DNA of 42,196 bases from Lingula anatina (lineage: Eukaryota > Brachiopoda > Lingulata > Lingulida > Lingulidae): NCBI RefSeq assembly GCF_001039355.2, contig NW_019773705.1, positions 6,909 through 49,104 on the forward strand, in the 5' to 3' direction. Both the position numbers and the translations under genes were made by a program. How positions within the stretch are numbered: position 1 is the stretch's first letter; every line of letters starts with the position of its first letter. A model generated the notes under the pieces. That model was not told where the DNA came from, searched no databases, and saw only the letters and a program-made list of their open reading frames with translations. Positions 1-11,094 of this stretch are shown here, piece by piece.

Positions 1-4
1 TAAA

Positions 5-320
5 TGTGACCTTGAAATTGACCTTTGACCTACTTTTCACCATGAACTGAATTTTGCAAATTTTGCTTCCGTTTTATCTCCAAAACTGACAGAGATAGGT
101 CCATAGTTATTATTAAACTTGAATAGGAAGTCCTATACTGGCAATATAAGTGTGACCTTGAAATTGACCTTTGACCTACTTTTTATCATGAACTGAACTT
201 TTTTTCTCTTTTAACTTCAAACTTGACAGAGATAGGTTCATAGTTATTCTTGAACTTGAATATGAAGTCATATACTGGCAATTTACTGTGACCTTGAAAT
301 TGACCCTTGACCTACCTTAC
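5..320. repeat. Tandem repeat with TGACCT half-sites
   Basis: Three head-to-tail units start near 5, 151 and 287 (periods 146 and 136), the third cut short. Each begins TGTGACCTTGAAATTGACC and carries a TGACCT-T-TGACCT pair (19-31, 165-177; degraded to TGACCC-T-TGACCT at 301-313). The rest of the unit (an ATCATGAACTGAA-like part, then GACAGAGATAGGT) also aligns between copies. The array lies in the CKAP5 intron that opens the window and may extend leftwards beyond it. The reverse complement of the paired site is a perfect DR1, AGGTCA-A-AGGTCA. Confidence 0.85.
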
Positions 321-539
321 GAAGAACTTAAATTTGATTGTACCATATATGTTTTTTGCAATAGTTTAAAAATTCTTGTTGATTGCATTTTTACAGCTTG
401 TCAAGCACAAAACTGGTGGCTGTGTCCCTTATTTTGTGTATGTGGGGGTCTATACGAATGCGCTTGCTCCAGCTGGTGGTACAATATTCGGAGGCGGTAT
501 CGCCTCTCTGATCCTCTAGTTATGATAATGACGTTTCAG

Positions 540-3500
540 AATGCAGGGAATTCCAGGCCCACGTGTCGCCACTCCTGTACGCCGCTCTGCCTCTGGTAAT
601 GTGAAGAGAGAGTTTGCCTTGGAGCTTGATGACCAAGATGAGCCAAACAAATATGAAATGCCAAAACTAGTGGATGTTGATGTAGATGAAATTTTGAATG
701 ATACAGTGCAGATTCCCAAGACCAGGTATAGGATGATTTTGGTACATGTCCTCGGCCTCATATTGTACTGAGGTGCATTGCATGTGTATTATCTCTTGAA
801 TTATGCTAATGAATGTTAAATTGAAAAAAATATAAATAATAAGCGAAAGACAAATTTTGGAAAGTATAGAAATTTCTTTTTCTTCTCTAATTTATTTAAC
901 CAATTCAACACATTATTTCTTACTTTTATTTTCCAGAGCTCGACCTCCTAGTCCATTATCTAAACTACTTCACCGCTCAGCTGATGCCAACACAGCTATA
1001 GACCTGGTTATATCTCAGATCACAAGTGGGGACATCAGTGTCTGCATACAGTCATTGGCACAGGTCAGAGCAACAATACACTGGCTTTTGGTATTCATTT
1101 TTATGTAAGATCATTGGTTTGAAACATTGAGTGTAGCTATGGTGGAAATTACGGGGGATTAAATTATGTTAAAAAAAAAACTGTAACCTACATTTAAGAT
1201 ATATTTTGAAAGTGTAAACTTGAAGAAAGGACAATTATCTTATGGCAAATTTCTTAGAAGGCAAATTATATAATGACCCTCTTTTGCTGTATGATTTTGT
1301 TTCATCTCTCATTTCTGTTAAGTATTAAGCTAAGAAAGCAGATGTTGCCAAGCAACTGCCATTATTCATGGTCTTTAAACATTCACTGTTAGATTGATGG
1401 CATGTTGAAGAAGGAAGACCGTGCAGAGCTGCTGACCAATCATGTAGACCAGCTCCTGGTGGCCATTACTGTCCAGTTGAAGATGGCCCACACAAAACAC
1501 ATGGGGGACCCAAACACTGACAGTGAAGATGTTATTACACTGTGTAGAGCACTGTTAGGGACACTGCTAGAGGTATCATATTCCAAACCTGCATTTGTTT
1601 GAAATAATAATTATTCTGTCATAACATATAAGGCTTGAAAAATAAATCCATTCAGGTAAATTTTTATCTTGCATCACAGAGGTAGGTTGAAATAAATAAA
1701 AATATTCCATACTTCCTTTAATGATGAATCTTATACATATAAACAAGGTTGAGCCCTAATGGAACATTTTTGTCTTAGTTCAACTGTAGAACATTTTTGT
1801 GTAGTATATAAATGTTACTTCATGTGTTATAAATAGCATCATCACAAATAACATGTCTTGCTTAAATATTGAAATATCTTGCCATTTATCAGCTGTTCCA
1901 GTCCAAAGTATTATCCAAAGTTGCCAGCCGCGATGTCCTGAAAGAGCTTATCTCCATGATGGTCACTATTCTGCTTGACCGTCGTCTGGAGGACTTCAGC
2001 GAGGGGCCGCAGCTGATGCGGTCAGTCAATGTGATGGTCGTCAAGATTGTGGAAAAATCCAACAGCACAAATGTCATGAGGTAACAAATGTTTTCAATTT
2101 TGGATATTATTTATATATTTTTGAGTTATTTCTGATATAAAATTCAAATATTTTCTCTTGTTTTATTTTAGTCTTGTCAATATTTTACATTCCTTTGTCT
2201 TTTCAGTGCACTAATAAAACTATTCCATGAATGCATGGCCAGTGAAACATGTTCTTACAAATTTATAGAACTTGTCATGAAGGTAAATACTTGTTCTTTC
2301 TTTTAGTAGTAGAAAGTAAAACAAAAAGAAAAAGAGATTTAAAGAACAGCAAAGTATGATAAGTAATGGTGATTAAAAAAGACTTGACTTTGTTAGCTCA
2401 CCTGTATCTTCTTGAAAGAGGCTTCTAAATACAGCTTTGTTCTTGGCTCTTGAAAATTGTAGCAGTATGTGGTAGCACTAAGGCAGTGTAAAGGTTACCT
2501 TTTATCATCATTTTTCCAGTGTTTGTGGAAGATGATGAGGATGCTTCCAGACATTATCAATGATATTGATGTAGAGGTGATTCTCTATGACCTACATGCC
2601 TTCCTCAAACAATTCCCCACATACACCTGGAAAGACAGAGCTGAGGGAGACACACCACTGAGGACAGTCAAAACTATTATGCATTCTTTGGCAAAGATGA
2701 AAGGAAATAAAGTGAGTTAAGGAGATTTATTCTACAGGTGGAATGAATGCTTGTGTATTTGTGTACTGGTATATTTAAATCAAAAGAAATACAAATGGCT
2801 GTTAGAGTAAAATGATTTCATGTCTCATATTGGGATTTTATGTCAATCCCTCTACTCAGAGTTATGAAGTGTGTTACTTATGAATTACACTATTCATTTA
2901 CCACCAGATCCTCAGTGATATAGGCAGAATAGAGAACCCAGCAGAGTCTGAGGTGGTCCAGTATTTGAACAAGGTGCTCAAGCATGGAGTGGGTGGGGGC
3001 ACAGCTGTTGCTGTCTCTAATACCAAGAATGAGCAGAATGGCTCCTCTGAAGATTCTAAAACACCCAGGAGAGAGGTAATCATGGTCATTGATTAATTAA
3101 AATAAAGATTTAACTAATTACTGCTTGCTCAATACTTGTTTTTGAGTTTAGCTTAGTTTTTATTTAGTATATGCATAAAGTATTAAAATGTTGTTTTTAC
3201 ATGGCAAAATAAGCTTTCTTATTCAGAGATTTTTTCTGGCAAATTCAGTGCATTTAAAGTCTAATATCAGAGATTGTGGAATCTGTGAAGAAATAAACAA
3301 GTGAATCTGTGAAGAAATAAACTAGTGTTTAATAACAGGAGATTCAAATTTTACAGAGCACTGGCAAGTCTTCCAAAAGACTGAGTAAAAGTACACATGA
3401 CACTCTGGCAGAGATATTCAAGAAGATTGGCTCTAAAGAAAATACAAGAGAGGTGGGAGATAATTATAAATATTGTGATGCTTGGTTTCATTTTCAAGAT

Positions 3501-5505
3501 TGAATGTGTGACCTAAAGTGTTTTAAAGACATTATAACAAATTGCAGTTTTGTTTTTGTCTTGTATGGTGGTTTCACATGTGGAACAGTTGTCAGTTACT
3601 GGAAGACCAGATATTTTATTTGACCTCTTGCTTTCAGGGTCTCAATGACCTGTATGACTTCAAGCAAAAGAACCCAGAAGCTGACCTTGAACCATTCCTC
3701 CGCAAGTCTTCCCAGTTCTTCCAGAATTACATTGAGAGGGGACTGAAGAACATTGAGCTTGAGAGACAGGCAGGAGAGAAGTTGCCCACTCCGTCATTTG
3801 GTTGTAAGTTGGCATTCTTTTACATATTAGGAAAAAAAACAGTTAAAGATTCGTACTGGGTATTAAATATATTAACATTATATCAGTTTCCGTGCACTTA
3901 GAGATTGGTGAATGAATTACTTTGTATGGTGAACATTTTTATGTTACATATTTGATTAAAGATCAGGTTTTCTGTATCCTGAGTGAAATTTACGACTCGG
4001 TGTATAACATTATGCCATAATATGTTTATTGTGTGACTAATGAAAGTTTGATGAGATATTTAGAGTATTTTTCTTAATCTCTACCAGGAAGATTTATTGT
4101 CTAAATATTCACAGATATCTCACTTGCTAATTCTGTACTGTGGGGTTTTGCTAAAAAAATGATAATAATAAATAAAATTAATAAATAATAATAATTATAG
4201 TGTGATCACTTAACTGCTCTCTGATAGAGAATAGTCCACATATATCTCTAACATATCATCTTCCCAGCCATGTCAAGCCAGCCAGAGGGTGTTCAACTAG
4301 GGGCGTCCCTGGACACAGCCAAAGGTGATGTGAACCCTGCCATGTACATGGAGAGACTGAAGATCCTGCGGGCCAGGTGTGGCTTAGATAATAACAGTCA
4401 GCAGGTGAGTGCATACACAGTTACTGGTTGTTGTTGTTGTGTGTAGATAGGTATTCTATTGGATTGTGGACTGATGATTATGGTAATATCTAGCCCTTTG
4501 TTGTTATCATTTGAAAATTTTTTTAATTTATTTTATTATTATTTTATTTATTTTATTCATTCATTTATTTATTTATTTATTTTTGTTGTTGTTGTTGTTG
4601 TTGAAAAGTCCTTTTTTGCAATGATTTTCATACCTTAACATTTTGTTGGAGAATATAATAAGGCTATGAATCCAAGAGACCAACAGCTTTTTTTTTTTTA
4701 TCCAAAGTGAGTGGGAAAGGGAGTAGTGCTAGATATTACCATTAGCTTACTTCTGTGTGTTGCACTGCAGTATTTCTTTCATAATTTCAATGGTTAAACT
4801 TTTTTTCTGTGAATAATATTAATTGTTTTTACGTGTAATACAATGGCCCTCAGTATTCTGTTGCATGCAAGCAATATGTTATTGTATATCTATGTATTGT
4901 GTTCAAAATTTTTTCTCGAGTGCTTTTGAGGTAAATTTCAATATCTTCAATATATTGTGTAAAGCTGGTCTTATGTCATTGTTATTGCTTTGGTTGTAGT
5001 CTACAGAAACTGTACAGAAACCTGTTAAAAGCAGTAGTGAGGAGACTTTAGCCAGTAATCTTGTGAGTACAATCACAGTGAAACAACCCATTGTATTTGT
5101 CCTTTTTCTACATGTCTTTAAAGCTTTTGTGCATGATTGATGTTGTAGCTTAAATAGTACACTTATTGTGTTTTTATAGATTAGACAGATAGATGTGTTG
5201 CTGTCCTAGTTTTCTTTCTTATTAGATAATTCATGATGAGTATTGAAAGGTATAATTGACACATGGTAGAATTGAAACAGAACCAAAGATTTGCTGGAAG
5301 AATTTTAAGGTATTGACATTGCCTGTATGGGAATCTATATTTCTAATTCCAGCCTACACTTTCAAGTAGTGGCACCAGTACTGCACAACCACAAGAGAGT
5401 GGAGATGATAATAGTGAAAATAAGCCTGCTGCCGCTCAAGTCAATGTGGCAGACTTGAAGAAAAGACTGGACCGAATCAAGAGACAAGCACAGATGGACA
5501 GTTAA
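540..5505 (+). CDS. CKAP5: CKAP5/XMAP215 (ch-TOG) C-terminal part, 12 exons
   Basis: C-terminal 576 residues of the microtubule plus-end polymerase and tubulin-binding TOG-array protein, which acts at centrosomes, spindles and growing plus ends. Exons: 540-725, 937-1063, 1393-1572, 1893-2080, 2207-2282, 2520-2711, 2908-3075, 3357-3452, 3638-3803, 4268-4404, 5000-5062, 5353-5505 (TAA). All junctions are GT-AG and keep one frame. The first visible exon starts with the last base of a split codon, so ATG 541 is internal and the earlier TOG domains lie off the left edge. The part seen covers the linker after TOG5, the helical sixth-domain region (exons 2-6) and the conserved tail: EIFKKIGSKENTREGLNDLY, then SSQFFQNYIERGLKNIE and YMERLKILRARCGLDN, all close to vertebrate CKAP5. 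The last residues are basic (LKKRLDRIKRQAQMDS). The donor at 3804 was chosen as gtaagt rather than the overlapping gttgta because only it keeps frame. Confidence 0.93.
3279..3322. repeat. Short direct repeat in a CKAP5 intron
   Basis: The 20-mer GAATCTGTGAAGAAATAAAC occurs at 3279-3298 and again at 3303-3322, a 24-bp period. It lies just upstream of the acceptor at 3355-3356 and looks like a recent local duplication with no coding content. Confidence 0.8.
4510..4603. repeat. Microsatellites (ATTT)n and (GTT)n in a CKAP5 intron
   Basis: A run of ATTT/TTATT units passes directly into about six GTT units (ending near 4603). A smaller GTT run sits at about 4426-4441 just after the preceding donor. 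These are simple repeats within the 4405-4999 intron. Confidence 0.85.
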
Positions 5506-6300
5506 CATAACTTATCTTATGATATAAATGTGAAAGGCACATTTGAATAATGTCTAAAAATGTGTTAAACAAGTTGTTACTGAGGACAATAAGCTACTTT
5601 GGGGATTTTTATAAGACTAGTATGCAGACAACAATAATATCTCTCTTTGAAGAGTACAGTAAAGAAACAAGGAATGCATATATTAAGGCAACCATGTTAA
5701 GAGGAAGATTTAGAAAAAAAGGTCAGAAAAACTTTGAGTAAAAGTTTTTCAATCAAAAGATTAATATTAGTCAACCAGACTGCATTATGGAGAAGACATG
5801 TTCAGTATTGCCAAAATTTTACAATAAATGCCAACAATGCTTGCATATGATCACAAAAATATTTGAGAATGCTTTGATAATTAATGTAAAGCCATTAGGT
5901 TTATGTACACCAGTATCATGTAATCTTTTCATTTAATTTATGGAACTCCTTATACATATTCAGCCGTCAGTAATTGATGTAGTTTGCATATGTATACTTT
6001 GTAATTGCCAAAATGCAGGGGTTACTTGCAGAACTGTATTGAAATACAGATGATTTGTATGAGATGTGCACGAGTGAGAGTGAAGACACATTTGTTGCCA
6101 TTATTATTGTTATTATTATTATTATATGTATTATAATAACAATTTTTTGTTGATAGATGAATAGTGTGTATATGTATATAAACCAATATTTAACAGATCA
6201 GAGTAATCATAAGAGCATGTTTTGATTGTATAGCTGCTCTATGCAAGGTACCTGGCACCAAGGTGGATCTGACCAAATTGTAATAAAGTCTCAAAAGAGT
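5506..6300 (+). other. CKAP5: CKAP5 3' UTR with poly(A) signals
   Basis: This AT-rich sequence follows the CKAP5 stop. AATAAA occurs at 5823-5828 and at 6282-6287, the latter the better candidate for the main cleavage signal. A (TTA)n run lies at about 6100-6125. Open frames here (for example 5550-5741) lack coding character and are treated as chance. Confidence 0.6.
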
Positions 6301-7560
6301 AATTTGTAATTTTGGTTTTCTGGTCAACCCTTCACTTAAAGGAACTACACTGCAAATCTTGCAAATATACAGGCTCCAAATGGCAAAAGAACATTGCAAG
6401 AATGTTTACAAACAAGGCAGTAAAGCTGATAAATAGATGATAAATAAATGCCCAAACTGGTGAAAGCAGTGACCATAAAAAATGTAAATCTGAAAAAAAT
6501 CCCCCCCTCCCCCCCCCCAAAAAAAAGGGGGATTACAAAATAAAATCCTATGGTGCTGCTTTGACCAGTATTTTAGTCCTATAAATCATTTATACAAGTT
6601 TGAGAATAATTAGTAAAACTGCTCTTATTTTTGTGTTTGCTAACAAAAACTTGGAAAGGGCATGGAAACAACAAGCAATTTCTGTCCAAAAGTGAAATGC
6701 ATTGTACAATCCTTATACCATTGTTACAGGAAATTCAGATAGGCACCTTCTCCTGAGATCAACTCTTTACAAAAACGGCTACATTTTATTTTAGATTTCA
6801 GTTTAAGCTGTGTTTCTCTTATGCTGTAACAAGACTGCACTGATGCTACAGTTACAGTCTTCGGGACCATGGAAGTTCAAGGGCACTCAATTCAATAATT
6901 TCAAGTAAAACAAAAGTATAGTTTGGCATTTATAGGGACTGCTGTGTGGGACAGTGATGACATGGACAGACACTGATCATAATATATACAGACACATATA
7001 CTGTCTTGATATAAAAAGCGTAACACACTTAAATTTTCATTAAAATTTCAATGAAAATTTATTCCACAAATTCAAAAATAAAAAGCATCCTCTGACTGAA
7101 ACCTCTGGTTTATGTTATCTTTTTAAAATATCAAAATAGCTGAATGTTCAATTGATAGTGGAGAATGCATGTCCATGTCAGTAATTTTGAATTTAAAAAC
7201 AACTGTATCCTTGTCCCAAGTTTCAACCAGGTTCATTGGTTACAGGGGTGACAATTGATTTATACATAAAATTTTACAGTATATACAATTAACCATGGGA
7301 CTATTTATAAAATATTCCGATGCCCTTGCCATAGTCCACAATGGTTTGGTATAAATAGTTCTATACAGTGTAATCTGTTTTCATAAACTGCTGTTAAGAA
7401 ACTCGTTTCCCAGTGAAAGTTCCCAGCTTACAACCAGCTGAAAACAACCTTGGTAAATATTTCACCATTTTATGATTAGCTGGTGTAGGATGTACAAAGC
7501 ATGTGAGATTCTTGAAGACCAAATCAATAGTCTCTTCTCTTCTTAGCAGATTTTAGTGCC
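6301..7560. other. Convergent intergenic region / NOSIP 3' UTR
   Basis: No gene is seen. CKAP5 (+) and NOSIP (-) end towards each other, so part of this stretch should be NOSIP 3' UTR. A minus-strand AATAAA (TTTATT on the plus strand) lies at 7058-7063. Its minus-strand downstream flank contains a perfect 11-bp inverted repeat with an 8-nt loop (arms 7031-7041 and 7050-7060). A C-run/A-run/G-run tract at about 6499-6534 is self-complementary at its ends (AATCCCCC...GGGGGATT). Confidence 0.6.
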
Positions 7561-10500
7561 TCATGCCTGCATCACTGCTCCATCAATTTTACCCTTAAGT
7601 TTTATTCCTGAACCTGCAAATCCTGTGGCTCCCTGGAATGGGATGTTAGAATGAAACATGAATTCCTGACCTAAAAATTTGCTATTGCCATAAATGGTCT
7701 AACAAAATGGTGTTCCTTGATCAGTATTTTGTCATCAATTAAAATAAACTTTTTTTAAATCTATCATCTCCAATATTTGTCTAATGAAAATGCATTTCAA
7801 GAAAGATTATTAAGTTAACGTTTACCATGTAAATAGAATGCCTCATACCAAATATAGTTCATCTTAAAGAACATTAACCCCTACGTCATCAGTGAATTTT
7901 GCCACGTCCACATTGAACATATTACACAGTGGTACATGATAAGCCTACCCTTTGGAACTGAATGATGTCCTTTTCTTTGAGAGGTTTTCCATTGGTTGGA
8001 TCAATCATGTCTTTTTTAATTATCTTCTCCACACATTCCATTGTCACGACATTACCTCTGAAACAGAATATAGACAATAAGAATATGGAACAAAAAACAT
8101 CTCCAATAAAAACTGACCCAAATAGATGATAGATGACCTTGAATATTTGTGTGTTGCTATTCAGACATGTGGAAAGAGCAAAACATCATTATCAACATTT
8201 CTGGATGGCTATAATTACACTCAATAACATGGAATTCAAAACAGACCAAATTTTTTAAGCTTTTTTCTCCTGAAATGCACCATTTTCATGTATAAATTCT
8301 TCCTTTTATAAATTTTGTAAAACTCAACCCAACTCAATATTCAAACATATAAAATAAACTACTTACGAAGTTCTCAGCAAAGCACATGGCACGGAATTCC
8401 CCAGTGCATCATTGGTGACAGCACACACATAACGAGCATCTCTCTTTACTATCAGTGATCTCTTGTCACCATCATCTTTCATCAACGTGAACTTGACAGG
8501 AATCAAATCTTTGAGTTTGAGAGGCTTGCCACTCATTGGACACCTAACTTTCTCATCCTGAAAATGAATGAAGATAATGGGTAAAAGCAATTTTGTAAGC
8601 TTGGAGTTATGAATTTAAAACCATATAAGTAGTACTTTACAGTACAGCAATTATATTTCTCAAAGTACTCTTTAAACAGTTAAAAAATATATTGTATTTT
8701 ACTACCTACATTCAATAATATCACAATTTAAATGTTATTCCCCTTTATCAAGAAATTTTTTTAAAAAATATTAATGGAATTACCGGTTTCTTCAACTCAG
8801 TTTTTGTAGCCTGTGGGGTGAGAGATGGAATCCAAAAACTGGGCAGTTCCTTGCCTTTATCTGCTGTCATGTTAGACACACTACTGGTGCTGGGCTGGGT
8901 GAGAACTGAAAAGATACATATCTACCAGATATAGATGTTGACAAAAAATTACCTTATTTTAAATTTTGTAAATAAACAAGCTAGAATAAAATATTCTTAA
9001 TTTAATACGTCTTAATTCTACACTTGTTTAAGGAAACATGAATAAAAATGCTACCAGTAGAATGCGTATCACCACATGATTACCACACCACAAATGAACA
9101 AGTCTGGTTTAAATTGCAAACCTTCTTTCATGCCAGTAGCTCTGGTACTGTCATCAAACTTCTGGACCTTATCAGAGTGTTCCTTCAGATTTGTTTCTTT
9201 TACTTCATCCTAAAAAATCCATGTAACAGTGCTTGTAAACAGGCAAGTTAAACAAACAATGAAAGAATAGATAAATTAAATGTAAAAATTACACATGCAA
9301 AATATTTGAACAGATCATGCTTTTTTGCCCTGTTCTTCTTTGGCACAATAGTTGGATTTATTATTACCTCCTTTCCTTTCTTCTGTTTTTCAAATTGTTT
9401 CAATTTTCTTGCTATTTCTCGTTTTTGATGCAGTATGTATTCCAAAATTGCTTCCTTGTCATAGAGATGCCCATCTGGACTGAGAATGAAAAAGAATATT
9501 TTAATTATATAAAATTAGCCAAAGTGCTAGTATCCAAATTCTGCTGAAAATATGCTGTGGATTGAAACATTAGCACAACATTACTTGAAACTCAATACAT
9601 TTTAAATCTTTTAAAAAATGCCATGACTATAAAATGCTTTCTGCATGGAACCATAGGCTATTTTTAAGAATAAAAGTAATTAGAACTAAACTTGTACAAG
9701 AATTTCTGCAAAACATAGTTGTAATATTACACATCATGTATTACTTGGAGAATAAAGTAAAACACCTTGTTGGAAAAAAGTTTTTGCCAAAGAGTAGTTT
9801 AATTGATAGATACCACTGGACTTGACTTACGTGATCACTGGATCTTTACAAGGTTGTAGAGTTAAGCTGCAACAATCAAAGTCCTGAAGGCAAAATAACA
9901 AGAAATGCTGACTTAAATTTGATTTCAACTCTTTACAGGGCTTAAAACATTTATAACAAGAAAAGCACTCCGAGAGCGCAGACCTCCGCCAAGGCAGCAA
10001 AGTCTCTACCCAATGCCATTTCACCTCTAAATTTCATTCTATAATGATTTAGTTTTTTTTTTATTTCTGACTATTGATTGATTATTGATCTGGATCAACA
10101 CCAAAAACTAATCGTGTTCCTTGGCCCACTTCTGACAGTTCCTGAAAATTTCATCAAAATCGGTCCATAACTTTTTGAGTTATGTTGATGACAGACAGAT
10201 ACATGTAGACAAACAAACAAACAAGGGTGAAAACATAACCTCCTTGGTGGAGGTAATTACTATGATCATATTATAAAATGTTAATTTTAAAATATAGATA
10301 AGGTCAATGATATGCAAAAATAATCTCTCAGAATAACTGAAAAAAATTCTTGAAACACATTGCAGTAAAATTTGTTTTTAAATATTTCTTTATTGACTTT
10401 AGAATACTGTCAGCCTGGATTTAGTCCATGAAACTGGTATTCTGTGTTCTTACTTTCAGGGAATCTTTTCCAAATCGAACTTCATTACTTCCATATCCAG

Positions 10501-10576
10501 AGGCTGCTGTGTCTCTTTTCTTCTCGTGATAAGTATACACAGATCCTGCAGTACAATTCTTTGAATGGCGAGTCAT
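7561..10576 (-). CDS. NOSIP: NOSIP, U-box nitric oxide synthase-interacting protein
   Basis: A complete 289-aa protein in 8 coding exons, read on the minus strand: 10454-10576 (ATG), 9831-9883, 9368-9479, 9122-9209, 8784-8905, 8367-8557, 7949-8057, 7561-7632 (TGA). The summed length of 870 nt and all phases fit. NOSIP is a RING/U-box-type E3 ligase that binds NO synthases and associates with spliceosomal complexes. The start MTRHSKNCTAGSVYTYHEKK is diagnostic. The split U-box follows: DFDCCSLTLQPCKDPVITPD then a YDKEAILEYILHQKREI helix. The second half carries PSFWIPSLTPQATKTE, VRCPMSGKPLKLKDLIPVKF and RYVCAVTNDALGNSVPCA, and ends near FAGSGIKLKGKIDGAVMQA. Human NOSIP is about 300 aa, so this is full length. 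The donor at 9116-9121 (GTTTGC) is weak but is the only one that keeps frame. Confidence 0.95.
9955..10258. mobile_element. Interspersed repeat in NOSIP intron 1
   Basis: The element is bounded by inverted CCTCCGCCAAGG (9983-9994) and CCTTGGTGGAGG (10242-10253), 11 of 12 bases complementary. Between them lie a run of AAACAAACAAAC and a block containing TCATCAAAATCGGTCCATAA followed by CTTTTTGAGTTATG. To the left, CACTCCGAGAGCGCAGA continues the element past the inverted repeat. Sequences with this end structure are widespread in aquatic animal genomes (recalled, not searched). I cannot assign a family, and the outer limits are approximate. No target duplication is clear. Confidence 0.55.
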
Positions 10577-11094
10577 CTTACCAGCTCTGTAATACTAAAA
10601 CATACATGAAGAATAAGCAAAAACATCACTAAATTACATAAAGCTTCAAAAATATTTTCTCCATTTACTTTATTTTTGACGCGAACCTTTTGACTCTTTG
10701 AGTTTTTTTCTGGTCAAAGTTATTTACTAGTACGCCGATTTTAAATAAAATTTGTATCAAGCCCACTTACCGGTATATATAGTAGCATCATAAAATTTAT
10801 AGAACTTTTTATCTTACATTCCAAGATGCAAAGGAATATTTTACAGGTAGAAATTAATAAACTTATACACAATACTAATGTTACTGTAAGTCATCCAGTC
10901 GTTCTGGTAATTTTAGCATTTTATAAGTAAACTATTTATATACATTATTTTAAACTAATACACACTTTTAAAAGCCTTTTTACAATCTGATGCATTAGCC
11001 ACCAGTCAAGGGATGACTAGTCAAAATTCAAAGAGGCTACGAAAATTTAAGACGATTATGAAAAACAATAAAAGGCCTTCCAATAATCTCACCT
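10577..11094 (-). promoter_or_regulatory. NOSIP: NOSIP 5' UTR with probable upstream noncoding exon
   Basis: Upstream of the NOSIP ATG the minus strand shows an acceptor TTACAG at about 10587-10592, leaving a 10-nt leader (10577-10586) before the ATG. A consensus donor, CAG|GTGAGA, lies at 11087-11095, so a noncoding first exon probably ends at 11093 and starts somewhere upstream. No TATA box is evident. The segment between them is intron-like with nothing else recognisable. Confidence 0.45.

Noticed and set aside
541-771. ATG at 541 as a gene start
   Set aside because: An acceptor AG at 538-539 and homology on both sides show an internal CKAP5 exon starting at 540 with a split codon.
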